From assembly GCA_951799425.1 (NCBI GenBank), contig OX637398.1, positions 14,852,270 through 14,916,269 on the forward strand: 64,000 nt of DNA, read 5' to 3'. Source of the DNA: Ilex aquifolium. Its lineage: Eukaryota; Streptophyta; Magnoliopsida; Aquifoliales; Aquifoliaceae. Positions within the stretch are counted from its first letter, which is position 1. Every line of letters starts with the position of its first letter. A program made the position numbers and the translations under genes. Positions 12,213 through 23,309 of the stretch are shown piece after piece. Below the pieces are notes generated by a model. It was not told the origin of the DNA. It did no database searches and saw only the letters and a list, made by a program, of their open reading frames with translations.

Positions 12213-13682
12213 ATAGCAATCACGACCAGATTGATGAGTCAGCAACCGGGAGACAACAACTCGGCCCACCGGGATGAGGCTCCGCCACCCCTCGCACCCT
12301 CGGAACTATCTGCTACGGCAACCCCCGTCATCGGGCAACAGCTCTTATAGACCATGCAGCTGCTGGTAAACCAAAACTAGCAGATCATACAATTGATGCT
12401 GGCCCAGGGAGGTGTTGCCCCTCACCCCGCGGAAGGAGCCCCACTCCCTCCAACAGGAGAGGAGCAGTAACCCATCCCTCTTGGGAGCCAGGCAGCCCCC
12501 CACCATGGGGTCCCTCGCCAGAATGTCCCAAGGCCACGCTAGGGCGCCCCTCGCCCTGCAGTCCCTCCTCAGAGCGCAGGGAGTTCACGAGTTCCCCCTC
12601 CTCATGTGCCTGCGCAGGAGGACGAAGGAGAGAGTTAGTATGGCGATCATGGAAGCCAGTACCACCACCCAACAGAGGATGTCCCCAACCAATGGGACGA
12701 GAAGATCAGAGAGGTGCAAAACCAACTCGGTGATGCCCTCAACGCCAACAAGGCACAAGCGCCCGAAACGGTGGACTACCTGGTAAGACGCACCGATACA
12801 CCCTTCGTTGCTGATATAGTCAATTATCCCTTACCCTCGAAGTTCAAGATGCCTACCATCGAGATCTTCGATGGTACCAAAGACCCCCTCGACCATCTTG
12901 ACACATACAAATCTCTCATGCAACTCAACAACATGTCTGAGGAGATTATGTGTAGAGCATTCCCTACCACCTTGAAGGGGTCTGCTCGCCCATGGTTCGC
13001 AAAGATCAAACCCTCCTCCATCCACTCCTTCGCGGAACTAAGTAAATCATTCGTCTCCCACTTCATTGGGGGACGCCGATATCAAAAGCCTATGACTCAC
13101 CTACTCACCATCAAGCAGAATAAGGATGAAAGCCTCAGAGACTACCTCACCCGTTTCAATGAGGAGGCTCTCCAGATTGAGGAGCTAGACGATAAGGTAG
13201 CCCTGACCGCCTTTATCGCTGGCCTTCGCTCCTCCAGTTTCATGTTCTCCATCCTCAAGAATTCGCCCTCCAACATGCCCGAGTTGTTATCTAGGACACA
13301 AAAATACATGAATGCCGAGGACGTCACCAAAGCCCGTAGAGGAGAATCCTTCCACGGGGGCGAGAAGAGGAAGGACACCCGTGAGAATAGGCGGGAAGTA
13401 GAGAACAAACGAAATAGGACAGAGAAAATATCTGTCAAGGACCGCCTTGGTTCCCCACCTCTGAGAGAGCGGCAAGCCTTCACACCACTCAATGCTTCCT
13501 TGGAGCATATCCTGTTCCAAATACAGGATGATCCTACAGTATGCTGGCCAGAGAAGATAAAGACCGCCCCGAACCATAGGAGCCCGAATAAGTACTGTCG
13601 TTTCCACCGTGACCATGAACATGATATTGGCGACTGTTTTGATCTTAAGAGGCAGATCGAGGAGCTCATGCAGCGTGGCTAG
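12213..13682 (+). pseudogene. Ty3/gypsy-type gag of element 1, with five premature stops
   Basis: One frame runs from an ATA at 12213, where element 3 has its ATG start, to a stop at 13682. It is interrupted at 12348, 12378, 12468, 12540 and 12636, mostly TAG. The clean part from 12714 holds the retrotransposon gag domain: FDGTKDPLDHLDTYKSLM, then FPTTLKGSARPWFAKI, then FVSHFIGGRRYQKP. It ends with a Cys/His stretch, YCRFHRDHEHDIGDC, like the nucleocapsid region of Tat-type gypsy elements. Several stops are explained by CAG to TAG changes, as expected from cytosine-methylation decay. Elements 2 and 3 lack this C-terminal Cys/His part. Confidence 0.9.
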
Positions 13683-14057
13683 TTGAGACAGTACATTGCT
13701 GGCAGAGGACAAGCCCCGCCACCTGATCGGGACTAGGATGACAGAGAACGCCAGTAACCCCTCGGAGAAATCCAGACAATCTCCTGAGGGCTAGGAGAAG
13801 GAGACGACTCCAACTCTACCAGGAAAGTCTCGACCCACCTATGGGACACCGAGCACCTAAAAATTTTATCTATCCTTTATTGTTTCAGTTGATTTATTTT
13901 TTTATTTATTATTTTATGAAATAAAATTCTGCGAGGATTATTATGCCTATAACTGTCTTACTTTCATTTCATGAAGCTTGTAGACAGTTTACAAAAGTTA
14001 GAACATAACCTAACAACAAGGTAGACAAAAAGACGAAAGTCATCATATTCCTGACGA

Positions 14058-16039
14058 TCAGTTACTGCTCCTCGAGCCACTACCATCAAGGCTCTCTCCG
14101 TCATCGTCTATCCCTAGTGCCTCATATGGGATGAAGCCAGGAAAATCAATAGTAGGAAAAGCTGTCAAGCCCTTCGTAACCATCAGTAAAGGTGTTTGCA
14201 GTGGCCCTCTTAGTAGGTGCCCGACCTCAGGCGCCCAACACCAGGAGCCCAGCCTCAGGCACCCAGCACCAAGTGCCCAGCCTCTAGGGCCCAATGCTCG
14301 ACGCCCGGCGCTCCCAGCTCCCAGGCGTCGCCCAGTCCAAGCTTCGCTCTCCTCTCTTCCGGCGTCGCCATCCAAGCCCAGGGCGTCACCCAGCCTCACT
14401 CCTCATCTCCATCTCAATGGAATGAGCATCTGTCACTACAGCCATCTCCCGAGTTATACGTAGCTCAACCTCCCTCCTCATCTCCATCTCAATGAAATGA
14501 GCCTCCTCCACGACAGCCATCTCTCGAGTTATACATAGCTCGACCTCCCTCATCATCTCCATCTCAATGGAATGAGCCTCTGCCACGGCAGACATCCCCC
14601 GAGTTATATGTAGCTCGACCTCCCTCCTCATCTCCATGGAATAAGTCTCTGTCACAACAGTCATCTCTCGAGACTATACGTAGCTCGGCCTCAGCTTCTG
14701 CGGCCCTCTCACGGGACATTTGTAGCTATGACTCTGCTCTCGCGCAGATAGTCTCCTTACAAGCCTCTCCCACGACAGCCATCTCCCGAGACTATAAGTA
14801 GCTCGGCCTCAGCTCCAGCGGCCCTCTCACGGGACGTGTGCAGCTATGACTCTGCTCTCGTGTAGGTAGTCCCTTGTAAGCCTCTACCACGGCAGCCCTC
14901 TCTCGAGTTATACGTAGCTCGACCTCCAGCTTAGCGGCCCTCTCACGGGACGTCCGTAATTCTGACTCTACTCTCGCGCAGGTAGTCTCTTGTAAGCCTC
15001 TGCCACGGCAGCCCTCTCCCGAGTTATACGTAGCTCGGTCTCCAGCTTAGCGGCCCTTTCACGGGACGTCCGCAGCTCTGACTCTGCTCTCGCACAGGTA
15101 GTCTCTTGTAAGCCTCTGTCACGATAGCCCTCTCCCGAGTTATACGTAGCTTGGCCTCTAGCTTAGCGGTCCTCTCACGGGACGTCCGCAGCTCAGACTT
15201 TGCTCTTGCACAGATAATCTCCTTGTAAGCCTCTGTCACGGCAGCCCTTTCCCGAGTTATACGTAGTTCGACCCCCAGCTTCTCGGCCCTCTCGTGGGAT
15301 GCCAAAAAGCTCGGTCTCAAGAGGCGCGACTCTCTCATGAGCAAGCCTCAACTGCTCATCAGTATTCTCTCGAAGACCACCTCTATTTTGCCAGATCCCT
15401 GGATGCCTCTCCAAGTTTGATCATTCTTGAAAAAAGGCAGGGGAAAAAGGCAACCACCTATAAGCATTCAAAAAGTAGAATATGAAGGAAAGGAGGTGGG
15501 TCAAAAATCAAAGTTGGTAATGCCCTCTGGACCTCGAGATCCAATCTCTCTAATATCCCTGGGAGTCACAGACCTCCAAAGTTGCTCCTTGACCAAAGTC
15601 ACATCGAAGCATGAACACCAAGCCACTACTAGAATCAGGAAAACTAGGTGAAGTTACAATCCCCGTAGAAACGGCACTGGAGTCTCAACTCATATAGCGG
15701 TACAAGGGCTAGCTCTGGTACACACAGAAGTTCCAGTCTGGGAAGGAGTGGGGACACCACCTAATCTTGCTCCTGGGAAGCAACCTGACCATCAGACGTT
15801 AGTCGAAAAGCACTGGGGGCATCAAATCTAACCCTCTTGGGAGGAGGGGAAGACACCAAACAGCTTCCCACCACCGTCGGTTTCACTAATTTGTGCTTAA
15901 ACCTCAAATTCAAAGAGATAGAAGCTTTTTTTACAAAAATTTGTTGACCAAACCGCCTTTGGCTATTTGTATGTCGTAGATCTCGAAAAAATACCTGAAT
16001 TAAGAAAAATTTTTGCCTCAAACGGACAACCAAGCGCAA
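14058..16039 (-). pseudogene. Antisense coiled-coil frame made of tandem repeats in element 1
   Basis: On the strand opposite to gag, several frames encode Arg/Glu-rich coiled-coil repeats (for example ELRITRERAAVTEAYK). A separate Pro/Arg stretch (PPPKRVRFDAPSAFRL) lies near 15830. The DNA is a tandem array of about 75-bp units (about 14390-14690, four copies) and then about 117-bp units (about 14690-15300, five copies). All are anchored on GAGTTATACGTAGCTCG. Frameshifts separate the parts. Antisense frames near the 3' LTR are known in Tat-lineage gypsy elements such as maize Grande. Calling this a relic of one is inference. Confidence 0.6.
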
Positions 16040-16206
16040 AGTTATGGTTGTTCAAAGTTTTGCCCGATTTTTCATGATTTTTTGATACTCCAACATGGCG
16101 CCCAACCTCCTCCTGGCGCTGCCCAAGCCAGACGTCGCCCAGCTGGTGCCCAGCACCTACTCCTAATGGCGCCGCCTAGCTCCTACTCGCTCCAGTTCCA
16201 GCCTAC

Positions 16207-17967
16207 TGACTAGATCCAAAATGTGTACACCCAAGTGCAGGCGGTCAAGCTGTAGTAATAATCCTATTTGAGTCCAGAGTCGAATCCACAGGGAACTTTT
16301 GTTGGTATTTTTGAGATAAGCAGTGGTGGAGACCTATTGTTTGCAACCTTTGAGATTTGTTGAGAGATGTGAGATTTCCTGGACAGAATATAAGATTCTT
16401 TCCAAGAGAATTTTTTTAACAAAACAGGAGATAAATGCTAATGAAAAAGGGTCACTCTTTAGTTTAAGGATCTGGACATGTAGTTAATTATCCGGTTTAT
16501 TATACTTGTGCTTGATTACTCAATTAACTCCCGTGTCAATAGCAAGTTAATCGGAAGATAAAGATGGACTGTGAGAATTAAGAACATGATTCCGATGTCT
16601 TTCTAGAAGTTTACAAGAATTGTCTGTGCCGAGACTTAACTCGTCTACAAACAAGCAAGTGTTTCTACAAGACATCCAATCATGACATTAATATTCCATT
16701 CTTTAAATAAAGCACAATAAGGGAAAGGATTGAAGGGTAGTCCTGAAGATCTAGCCGGGGTACTTGCCTTGAACCGATGAGTCTTTCTATGCAAGAGTCA
16801 TCCGTGTCATAGAAAGAACCCACGATTATACAAAGTATCTTAGATTGGCTAGATGCAATCAATCATCCAATAAACAAGGAAAAATAAACGTTAAACATTA
16901 GAACAGAGCACAAATATAATTCCCGGATAACTTATACATGCCCTTCTCCTCTTACTAAAGAGTGAATGAGAAACTACTCACTCTTCATGACTTTGGTAAA
17001 GCTAGAAAAGTGGGTGATGCTCATCCCTCCAAGTAGAAGACTTAAAAGATAAAATAACAATGAACAAGGAGCCAATCTTTAACAAAGATTGAGTGAAAGC
17101 ATAAGATAAACTAACTCCCTTCTATGCATGTAAATGAAAGCATAAACATAAAACTACTCTTATAACAAACAAGGAGATGTTGGACTAAAGCCAAACTAAT
17201 CTCTAAAATAAAAACTTCATACAAGGAAAACATAAGCTTAAATCTACAATGTGAGTGGGAGTCTAAGTCTCCATCAACCCTTCTACTTGGCTCTTCTAGC
17301 TCTCCAACAATGGGAGTATTTATAGGCAAGAGGAGGAGACAAGAGGAGGTGAAGGAATAGTGTATGCCGCCCAAGTCAAAGTGAAAAACTAACCACTCTG
17401 TTGTCAGTCTGTGGAGGACGTTCGAACGTGAGTTGGCGTTCGAACGTTGTTTCTGTTTTCGCTTTATGGTCGTTCGAACGTTGACTGCCGTTCGAACGTT
17501 TCTTCTGTTTTTGCACTAAGGGCGTTCGAACGCCAGATGTGTTCTGACCCTCTCACTCGAGTGATCTGTTGGTCTTCTATGAAGTTCAGTTCCAACTCTA
17601 TGCAGTAGTCTGGTCTTCAATCAACTCAAGTGCACGTTCGAATGTGAGTTGGCGTTCGAACGTGACACTCAAGTGCCTCAGAGCTCCACAGTCTTCTTTC
17701 CTAACTGCAACACGTCTTCTCTTAGCAGTTGAGTATGCTACAGTTCAATGTGGCCGTTCGAACGTGAGTTGGCGTTCGAACGTTCTGGCTGTGCTTCAAG
17801 CTTTTCCAATTTTGTGCTTTAATGTCCTGGTGTTGCCTTCAAGTGTGGTATTTGTTGTTCTTGAGTCCTTGTTCAGTTTAGGGCCTGAAATGACATCACT
17901 TAAACTCCATCAAAGTACAATTAGTCTTAAAACGACATAGTAATATGCTAATTTTAAGTGCTAATCA
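16207..17967. mobile_element. Nested TG...CA element, probably a solo LTR, in element 1
   Basis: A 1,761-bp AT-richer block interrupts GC-rich element 1 DNA. It starts TGACTAG, ends CTAATCA and is flanked by perfect 5-bp copies of CCTAC (16202-16206 and 17968-17972). Those features fit a solo LTR. It contains the words GAGTCGAATCCACAGGGAAC and the palindrome array at 17419-17782. It encodes no recognisable protein. Confidence 0.65.
17419..17782. repeat. Regular array of CGTTCGAACG palindromes
   Basis: Perfect copies of the 10-bp palindrome start at 17419, 17437, 17471, 17489, 17523, 17653, 17755 and 17773. A one-base variant lies at 17635. They form four pairs with exactly 18 bp between starts, plus one single. 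The first pair, the second pair and the single are 52 bp apart. Three pairs share the spacer TGAGTTGG. Confidence 0.95.
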
Positions 17968-18972
17968 CCTACTCCGGCAGCTCCTCTCGCCGAAGGGCGC
18001 CGCCCAACAGTCCCACTCGCCCAAAGGCGCCAACCAGCCCCTTTCGCCCAAGGACGTCGCCTGCCTCGTCTATCATGTTAGAGCCTCCTCCTAACGCAAC
18101 ATGAGGAACTCTAGCTGAACTGGCGCCGCCTAGTGAGGGACTGGCGTCGCCCATGGCGCCCAGCACTGTGCTGGTGCCACCCATAGGGGAATCCCCTCCT
18201 GTCTCTCCCATTTCTCCATCTCGCCCAATCTCCGCAGCACCATCGGCGCCCAAACGGCCAAAGAGCTATCCTGATCCCATGGACCCAATGCCAAAATGGC
18301 CAAAGCATCCACCTGGCCCAGCAGACCCGGCGCCCATAGCACCACTAGCGTCGCCCATAGGCTCTCTCACTCCTTGCGCTTTGCCGAGGCCAGCGTCGCC
18401 TCTCCCTTCCCCACCAAAGGCGCCACCCTCATCTCTCTCCATCAAGGCTTTGCCATCTCCAACACCATGCTCCACTGTCCACTACACTCCCGACGCCGCC
18501 CGGGGCCAGCTCTCTTGAGCTCTCCGTCATCTCACCACCCACCTTCTTCGAGCTCCTAGTTTCCATGAACTTGTTGTGATTTGAGAAAGATAAGACTAAG
18601 GGAGAGAAATGGGTTGGGGAACAGCAGCTTCTGGGAGAAGCCTTTAGATAAGGGAAAATGGCTTCTTGGAGAAGCCTTTGATGAAGTGGCTTCTTGGAGA
18701 AGGGATAGCTTCTAAGAGAAGCCTCAAAGAAAATTGAGAAAAGGAATGAGGGGGGAGAGACTAAAGACATCTATTTATAGGCGAAGGCCCAGCAAGAGGA
18801 ATGCCGAAAAATACAAAAAATATCCGATGTTAGTAGCTTCAGCAGAGAGTCCCTGAAAATGAAAAGGCGTCGTGGGGAACAAGAAAACTCCTACTCACTC
18901 AAGTGAAGAAGAAGCTCATGCCCTCAACCCTCATCTCGCAAACAGTTGGAGGCTTGGGGCATGGGGGGCAAA
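17968..18972. other. GC-rich proline/alanine-coding low-complexity tract and 3' internal region of element 1
   Basis: The tract is rich in GGCGCC and GCCCA words. It gives stop-poor frames on both strands (for example PKRPKSYPDPMDP on plus), which I read as composition rather than genes. Similar GCGCCCAGGCC tracts stand at the same place in element 2 (about 31650-31870). A direct repeat of GGCTTCTTGGAGAAG words lies at about 18630-18725. Confidence 0.5.
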
Positions 18973-19934
18973 TGATGAGCCCAAAATCAACTGGGTCAAG
19001 CCCAATAAATCAAGAAGGCCCAAGACAGCTAAAGGACGGCGCAGGCCCGCTTTGCCAGTCCGACCCAGTTCAGGATCCAAGAAGCTCGGAAAGATAGGAG
19101 CATGTGGACGAAACTATCGAGATACGCACTCATGAAAATTCAATCATACCTTAATTGTACTTACCAAAAGAATAGAGCCCTCTCCCTCACGTCACCGCCT
19201 CACCATACCTATATAATGTAAGCCCTCTCCACATGGAGGGGCATCACCTTGAGACCTTGAGATCTCTACTCATAATACACCTAGATCTTTGCCTCTCTAC
19301 ACCAAGTCTCTCTCCTTGCTACTGTAATTCTCCCGGAGCATACTCTCTCGGCTACTTTATTCATCAATAAACACCTCCGGCCACCGCTACCGTTTCCCGA
19401 GAGTGGAGTAGGTCACCCGGACCGAACCACTATATATCTGCATGTTTGCTCTTATTTACTGTTTTTTCATTGATTACTTTATTTATTGTTTATTAATTAC
19501 ACCTCTTCACATACTCAACTGTTGATTTTGCACGAGACCAATTTGTGCATCATTAGCGTTTTCACCAAATCCCTTTTTTATAATGATGCAGATGTATGGA
19601 ATCCGCTTTTTGGTCGAATATATTATATGCCTACAGGACCCTCTCTGTTTTCATTTGTTTTTTTCCCTCTCTCTATACATTGCCTTGCCCTCTCTCTTCA
19701 TTGAACATTCTTCCTTCGTTATCTTCCCCATACATTGTTTTGCCCTCTCTCTTCTCTTTTCATCCTCTGTGAACACCAAAGCTGAGCCTTTTTTGAGTTT
19801 ATTACACATGAGAGCATGGATTTTATAGGGCTATGGATTTTAAGGGGCTCGGCTTTGGTGTTCACAGAGGATGGAAAACAAAGAAACGAACAAAGGAGGG
19901 AGGAGCACTGAAGAGAGAGGGCAAGGCAACGTAT

Positions 19935-20340
19935 AGAGGGAGGGAAAAATGAATGAAAATAGAGAGGGGTCCTGTGGGCGTAATATATTAGACAAAAAAA
20001 GTGATTCATTACATCCGCTTCATTAGAAAGAGCGGATTTGGTGATAACGCTTTTGCTATAAAAGCGCATTTAGAGAATTGCTTATATACTTGAAAGCGTA
20101 TTTGTTGAATCCGCTTTATAAGTATAAGCGTATTTGTAGAGGGAGGGAAAAATGAATGAAAACAGAGAGGGGTCCTGTGGGCGTAATATATTTGACAAAA
20201 AAGTGATTCATTACATCCGCTTCATTAGAAAGAGCGGATTTGGTGAAAACGCTTTTACTATAAAAGCGCATTTGGAGAACTGCTTATATACTTGAAAGCG
20301 TATTTGTTAAATCCACTTTATAAGTGTAAGAGTATTTGTT
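19935..20340. repeat. About 203-bp tandem duplication in the foldback element
   Basis: The segment starting AGAGGGAGGGAAAAATGAAT (19935) recurs at 20138. The later word AGCGGATTTGGTGA recurs at 20031 and 20233. The copies differ by scattered substitutions. Confidence 0.8.
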
Positions 20341-20439
20341 GGATTCGCTTTCAAAAAGTATCGTAGGTAAATAAGTTCAAAGTTGTCGTAAATTGGTATT
20401 TAAGTTCAAAAAGGTTGTACTCTGGTAATAAATTGAGAT

Positions 20440-20797
20440 TTTCACATTTTGCACCCCAAAAGATGTCTAGACTCCTATTTTACACCCCAAAAAAATGTTT
20501 TTATCACTTTGCACCTGAATGTCATAAATTGGTTCAAATGTGGTCCTCGGACTAATATCCATTTCAGATTCTATTAAAATTTGATGCACATGTCACACAT
20601 GAGTTTATATTTTTGTCCAAAATAACACACGTGGGTGGCATGTGTATCAAATTTTAACGGAATCTGAAATGGATATTAGTTCGAGGGTCACATTAGAATC
20701 AATTTATGACATTCAAGGTGCAATGTGAAAAAAATAATTTTTCAGAGTGTGAAGTGGGAACCGAGACATCTTTTAAGGTGCAAAGTGCAAAAAACCC
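20440..20797. mobile_element. Foldback MITE family A, copy 1
   Basis: The two halves are inverted copies of about 165 bp. TTGCACCCCAAAAGATGTCT on the left pairs with AGACATCTTTTAAGGTGCAA on the right. A second copy is at 57617-57992 with the same palindromic design. No coding capacity. Confidence 0.75.
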
Positions 20798-20827
20798 AAA
20801 TAAATTCCTAAATCTTATATGTTTTGG

Positions 20828-21115
20828 GGAAATCTCATTTTGTATCCAGAAAAGATTTAAGATTTTTCATTGTTCACCCTCAAGATTAAATTTTTCACAT
20901 TGCATCCTGAATATATTAAAAGTATTGAAATATGACATTTTTGTTACTTATTTCGTCAAAGTTACCCCATTAACGTTGACGGATTGTTCAACAATAACTA
21001 ACGAAAAGACTACATTGCAACACTTTTAATATGTTGAAGGTGCAATATAAGAAATTTAATCTTTAAAATTATAAAATAAAAATTCTTAAATCTTTCTGGA
21101 TACAAAATATAATTT
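20828..21115. mobile_element. Foldback MITE family B, copy 1
   Basis: This element is palindromic. TTTTGTATCCAGAAAAGATT near the left end is mirrored by AATCTTTCTGGATACAAAAT near the right. The middle carries ATATTAAAAGTATTG against AACACTTTTAATAT. A relative lies at 34371-34640. Confidence 0.65.
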
Positions 21116-21540
21116 ATCCTATGTTTTTACTGATTCTTCTTTAACAAACACCTTTCTGGTATTAGGTGGACCCTTCCTTAAAAAGTTTTTGGTGAACATA
21201 GTGCTGCCAGAAAAATATATCATCAGCTTTTGCTGCTCTGATATAAATGGGGAGCATAAAAGTTGAAAGGGATCAAGTAAAGCATCTTCGCATATAAAAG
21301 GTCTATGTATTTGTTCTAGCGACGTCTCTGTGGAATGAACATAATTAATAATATCTAGGGTTAATAATCATGTCGGGTGAAACAGTTTCATATCGAATGA
21401 AATAAGTTTGTGTCAAAAAAATCTTTTACCTATACATCATTCGTTTATATAAATGGGTCTAACTATCGCACCCGCACATGACTCGTTTATTTGATGAATT
21501 ACCCGCACCACACATTATACTTATTTAAGCTGTCTATTAT

Positions 21541-21683
21541 TAGGGGTGATAATCGAGCTGAATTCGAGCCTAATTAAAGACTAATTAAAGCCTAATTTAC
21601 ACATAAACGAGCTGGCTCATTTGACTATTTACACATAAACGAGCTTAAAAAAATGTTCAAGCTTGACTTGTTTAACAACCCTA
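21541..21683. mobile_element. 143-bp hAT-type MITE
   Basis: The ends are TAGGGGTGATAA and, reverse-complemented, TAGGGTTGTTAA. The flanking 8-bp sequences TCTATTAT and TTTATTAT differ at one base. Size and ends fit a small non-autonomous hAT. Confidence 0.6.
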
Positions 21684-23309
21684 TTTATTATAACAACAAT
21701 AAAGCATGTTTGAGCAAAAAAATAAATATTAAATTATTACTCATTTCGAAACCCACATCTAAATTGTTCAAACATATCATATTTGCTACCAGCCTACCAT
21801 TACCAGTAACTTACTAGTTACTACAAAGTACCAACATCTAAAGAATAAATTGCTACAAGTAGTTCAAATTCTACTTCCCAAATTCACAAAGCAAAAACCT
21901 ATTCACAAATCACCATCTTCAAACAACTAACAAATTCCACCATCAAACATATCACAAACCATGACTCCAAAAACCATAAATAGCAACCCTAATTCCAAAA
22001 ACGAAAAGCAAAGTCCACCAAAGAAACAACCACAGATCCATTTCCTTTCATTTTTGCAAGTCTCCAGCAGGTCACCATAGTGCCACTGTAAATGGGTTGG
22101 AACGGATTCGCAGATTAAACACAAAACCAATTTGTTTATTTCATGAGTCTGTTAGATTCACCTGTCAACCACCTAAACCTATTAAGACTACATCCAAACC
22201 CGCTAAATTCATATCGAATTCGTGTCGGTTTTATGAGTCATGTGTAGGATTTTCAGGCTTAATAATATATTTGTACCGTTACCCTTACTCCTGCTCTCAC
22301 CGTCACCCCTACTCCCACTCTATCTTAACATCATAAGAAAATATAAAATAGATAATAAAGAAGATAAAAAATTCAAATGTAGAGTAGTTATCAAAGAGTC
22401 AAAAGTGGTTACACAAGCCACATGTTAGAATTTAGTTGGAGGAGGCCAACACATTTTAACTAAATAAATAAACCTTAAAACAAAATAGGATTTAAAGAGG
22501 GATTTTTTTTTTTTTTTAAAGAATTCTCACTTAAATTCATTTTTTTAGCATATAGTATAGATAGGCATACACATGATTATAATGGGTTTGACAAAGTCAT
22601 TTTTATCTGCAATAATTGTCATCCCCAGCTTGTTACCACTCATTTTTATCTGCAATTGGCCACTTGACCACATTCTTACCAAGAAATAGAAAATCTCAGT
22701 TTAAGAGGTACTCTGTAGGTAAATAATTTGTACTTGTTCACCTTACATACAAAACACATGCACTCAAGAATCATAGGAGAACAAAAGATTAAAGCTAGAG
22801 GAAATTATAATTGAGAATTGAAAAGCTTTAGCCCATGAATTCACAATGTAAAAGGAGAAAGGATTATTTACAAAAGCAGCAAGCAAAGCAAAAGTATAAA
22901 CATGCTTGACATATCCACAGGAGCAGTATTCACACTAAAGAATCAGCATTATCTGTCAAATTTCCCATTCCCCACCTAACAGTCGACATAAGCCTAACTC
23001 TGGTAACCTGAAGAACATAACACAACTTTGCCTTCTTGTTCATTACTAAATCTTTTTCTTCAATCAAAGATGTTTAACCTGTGTCCTCAACTGAAAGGCA
23101 TGATCATCAATGTTGGTGAATGTCAATATTCTGCACCACTACTCAAAAGATGTGTAGCAAAAGCAGACACCATTTCTCAGATCTCACAATTCTTCTTTAT
23201 TTCTCAATAGTTTCTTATCTTTAAAATACTAATAACATAAGACTGTTCTTCAAATGGATCGCCACCAAATGAAAGAGTAATCAAACAAGGACCAACCACA
23301 TGGTGAGCT
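21684..23309. other. Intergenic DNA and downstream flank of the 170-residue protein gene
   Basis: No gene with supported features. The stretch just below 23310 should contain the 3' UTR of the minus-strand gene above. A poly-T run lies at about 22505-22517. Confidence 0.4.

Larger units (their letters stand above)
11569..19555 (+). mobile_element. Gag-only LTR retrotransposon 1 (TR-GAG type)
   Basis: The 5' LTR is 11569-12161 and the 3' LTR 18973-19555, both starting TGATG and ending CATCA (CATTA in the 3' copy). The 5-bp flanks are GTGTT and GCGTT, one mismatch. A TTTGGCACCATCTGTGGG priming-site-like stretch follows the 5' LTR, and a GGGGGGCAAA polypurine tract precedes the 3' LTR. LTR core signals include CCTATATAATG (about 11812). 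The interior holds a broken gag (12213-13682), an antisense coiled-coil region (14058-16039), a nested TG...CA element (16207-17967) and a GC-rich proline-coding tract (17968-18500). No protease, reverse transcriptase or integrase motif is visible in either strand, so mobilisation must have been in trans. Confidence 0.88.
11331..20434. mobile_element. Long-inverted-repeat foldback transposon split by LTR element 1
   Basis: The outer ends are inverted copies: AATTTATTACTAAAATACAA on the left, and AATTTATTACCAGAGTACAA when the right end is reverse-complemented. The match continues about 110 bp inward on each side. Without the 7,987-bp LTR element (11569-19555) and one target copy, the element is about 1.1 kb. 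The right half is itself a hairpin: about 19620-19792 pairs with 19845-20000 around a centre near 19820. No transposase frame is visible. No clear target duplication was found at the outer ends. Confidence 0.7.

Noticed and set aside
12714..13682. A normal host gene for a 322-residue protein
   Set aside because: It is a retrotransposon gag domain between two matching LTRs, with upstream in-frame stops.
17419..17782. Palindrome array read as a CRISPR array
   Set aside because: The repeat is 10 bp, occurs in pairs, and lies in a plant LTR-like element. Spacers and leader do not fit, and there are no cas genes.
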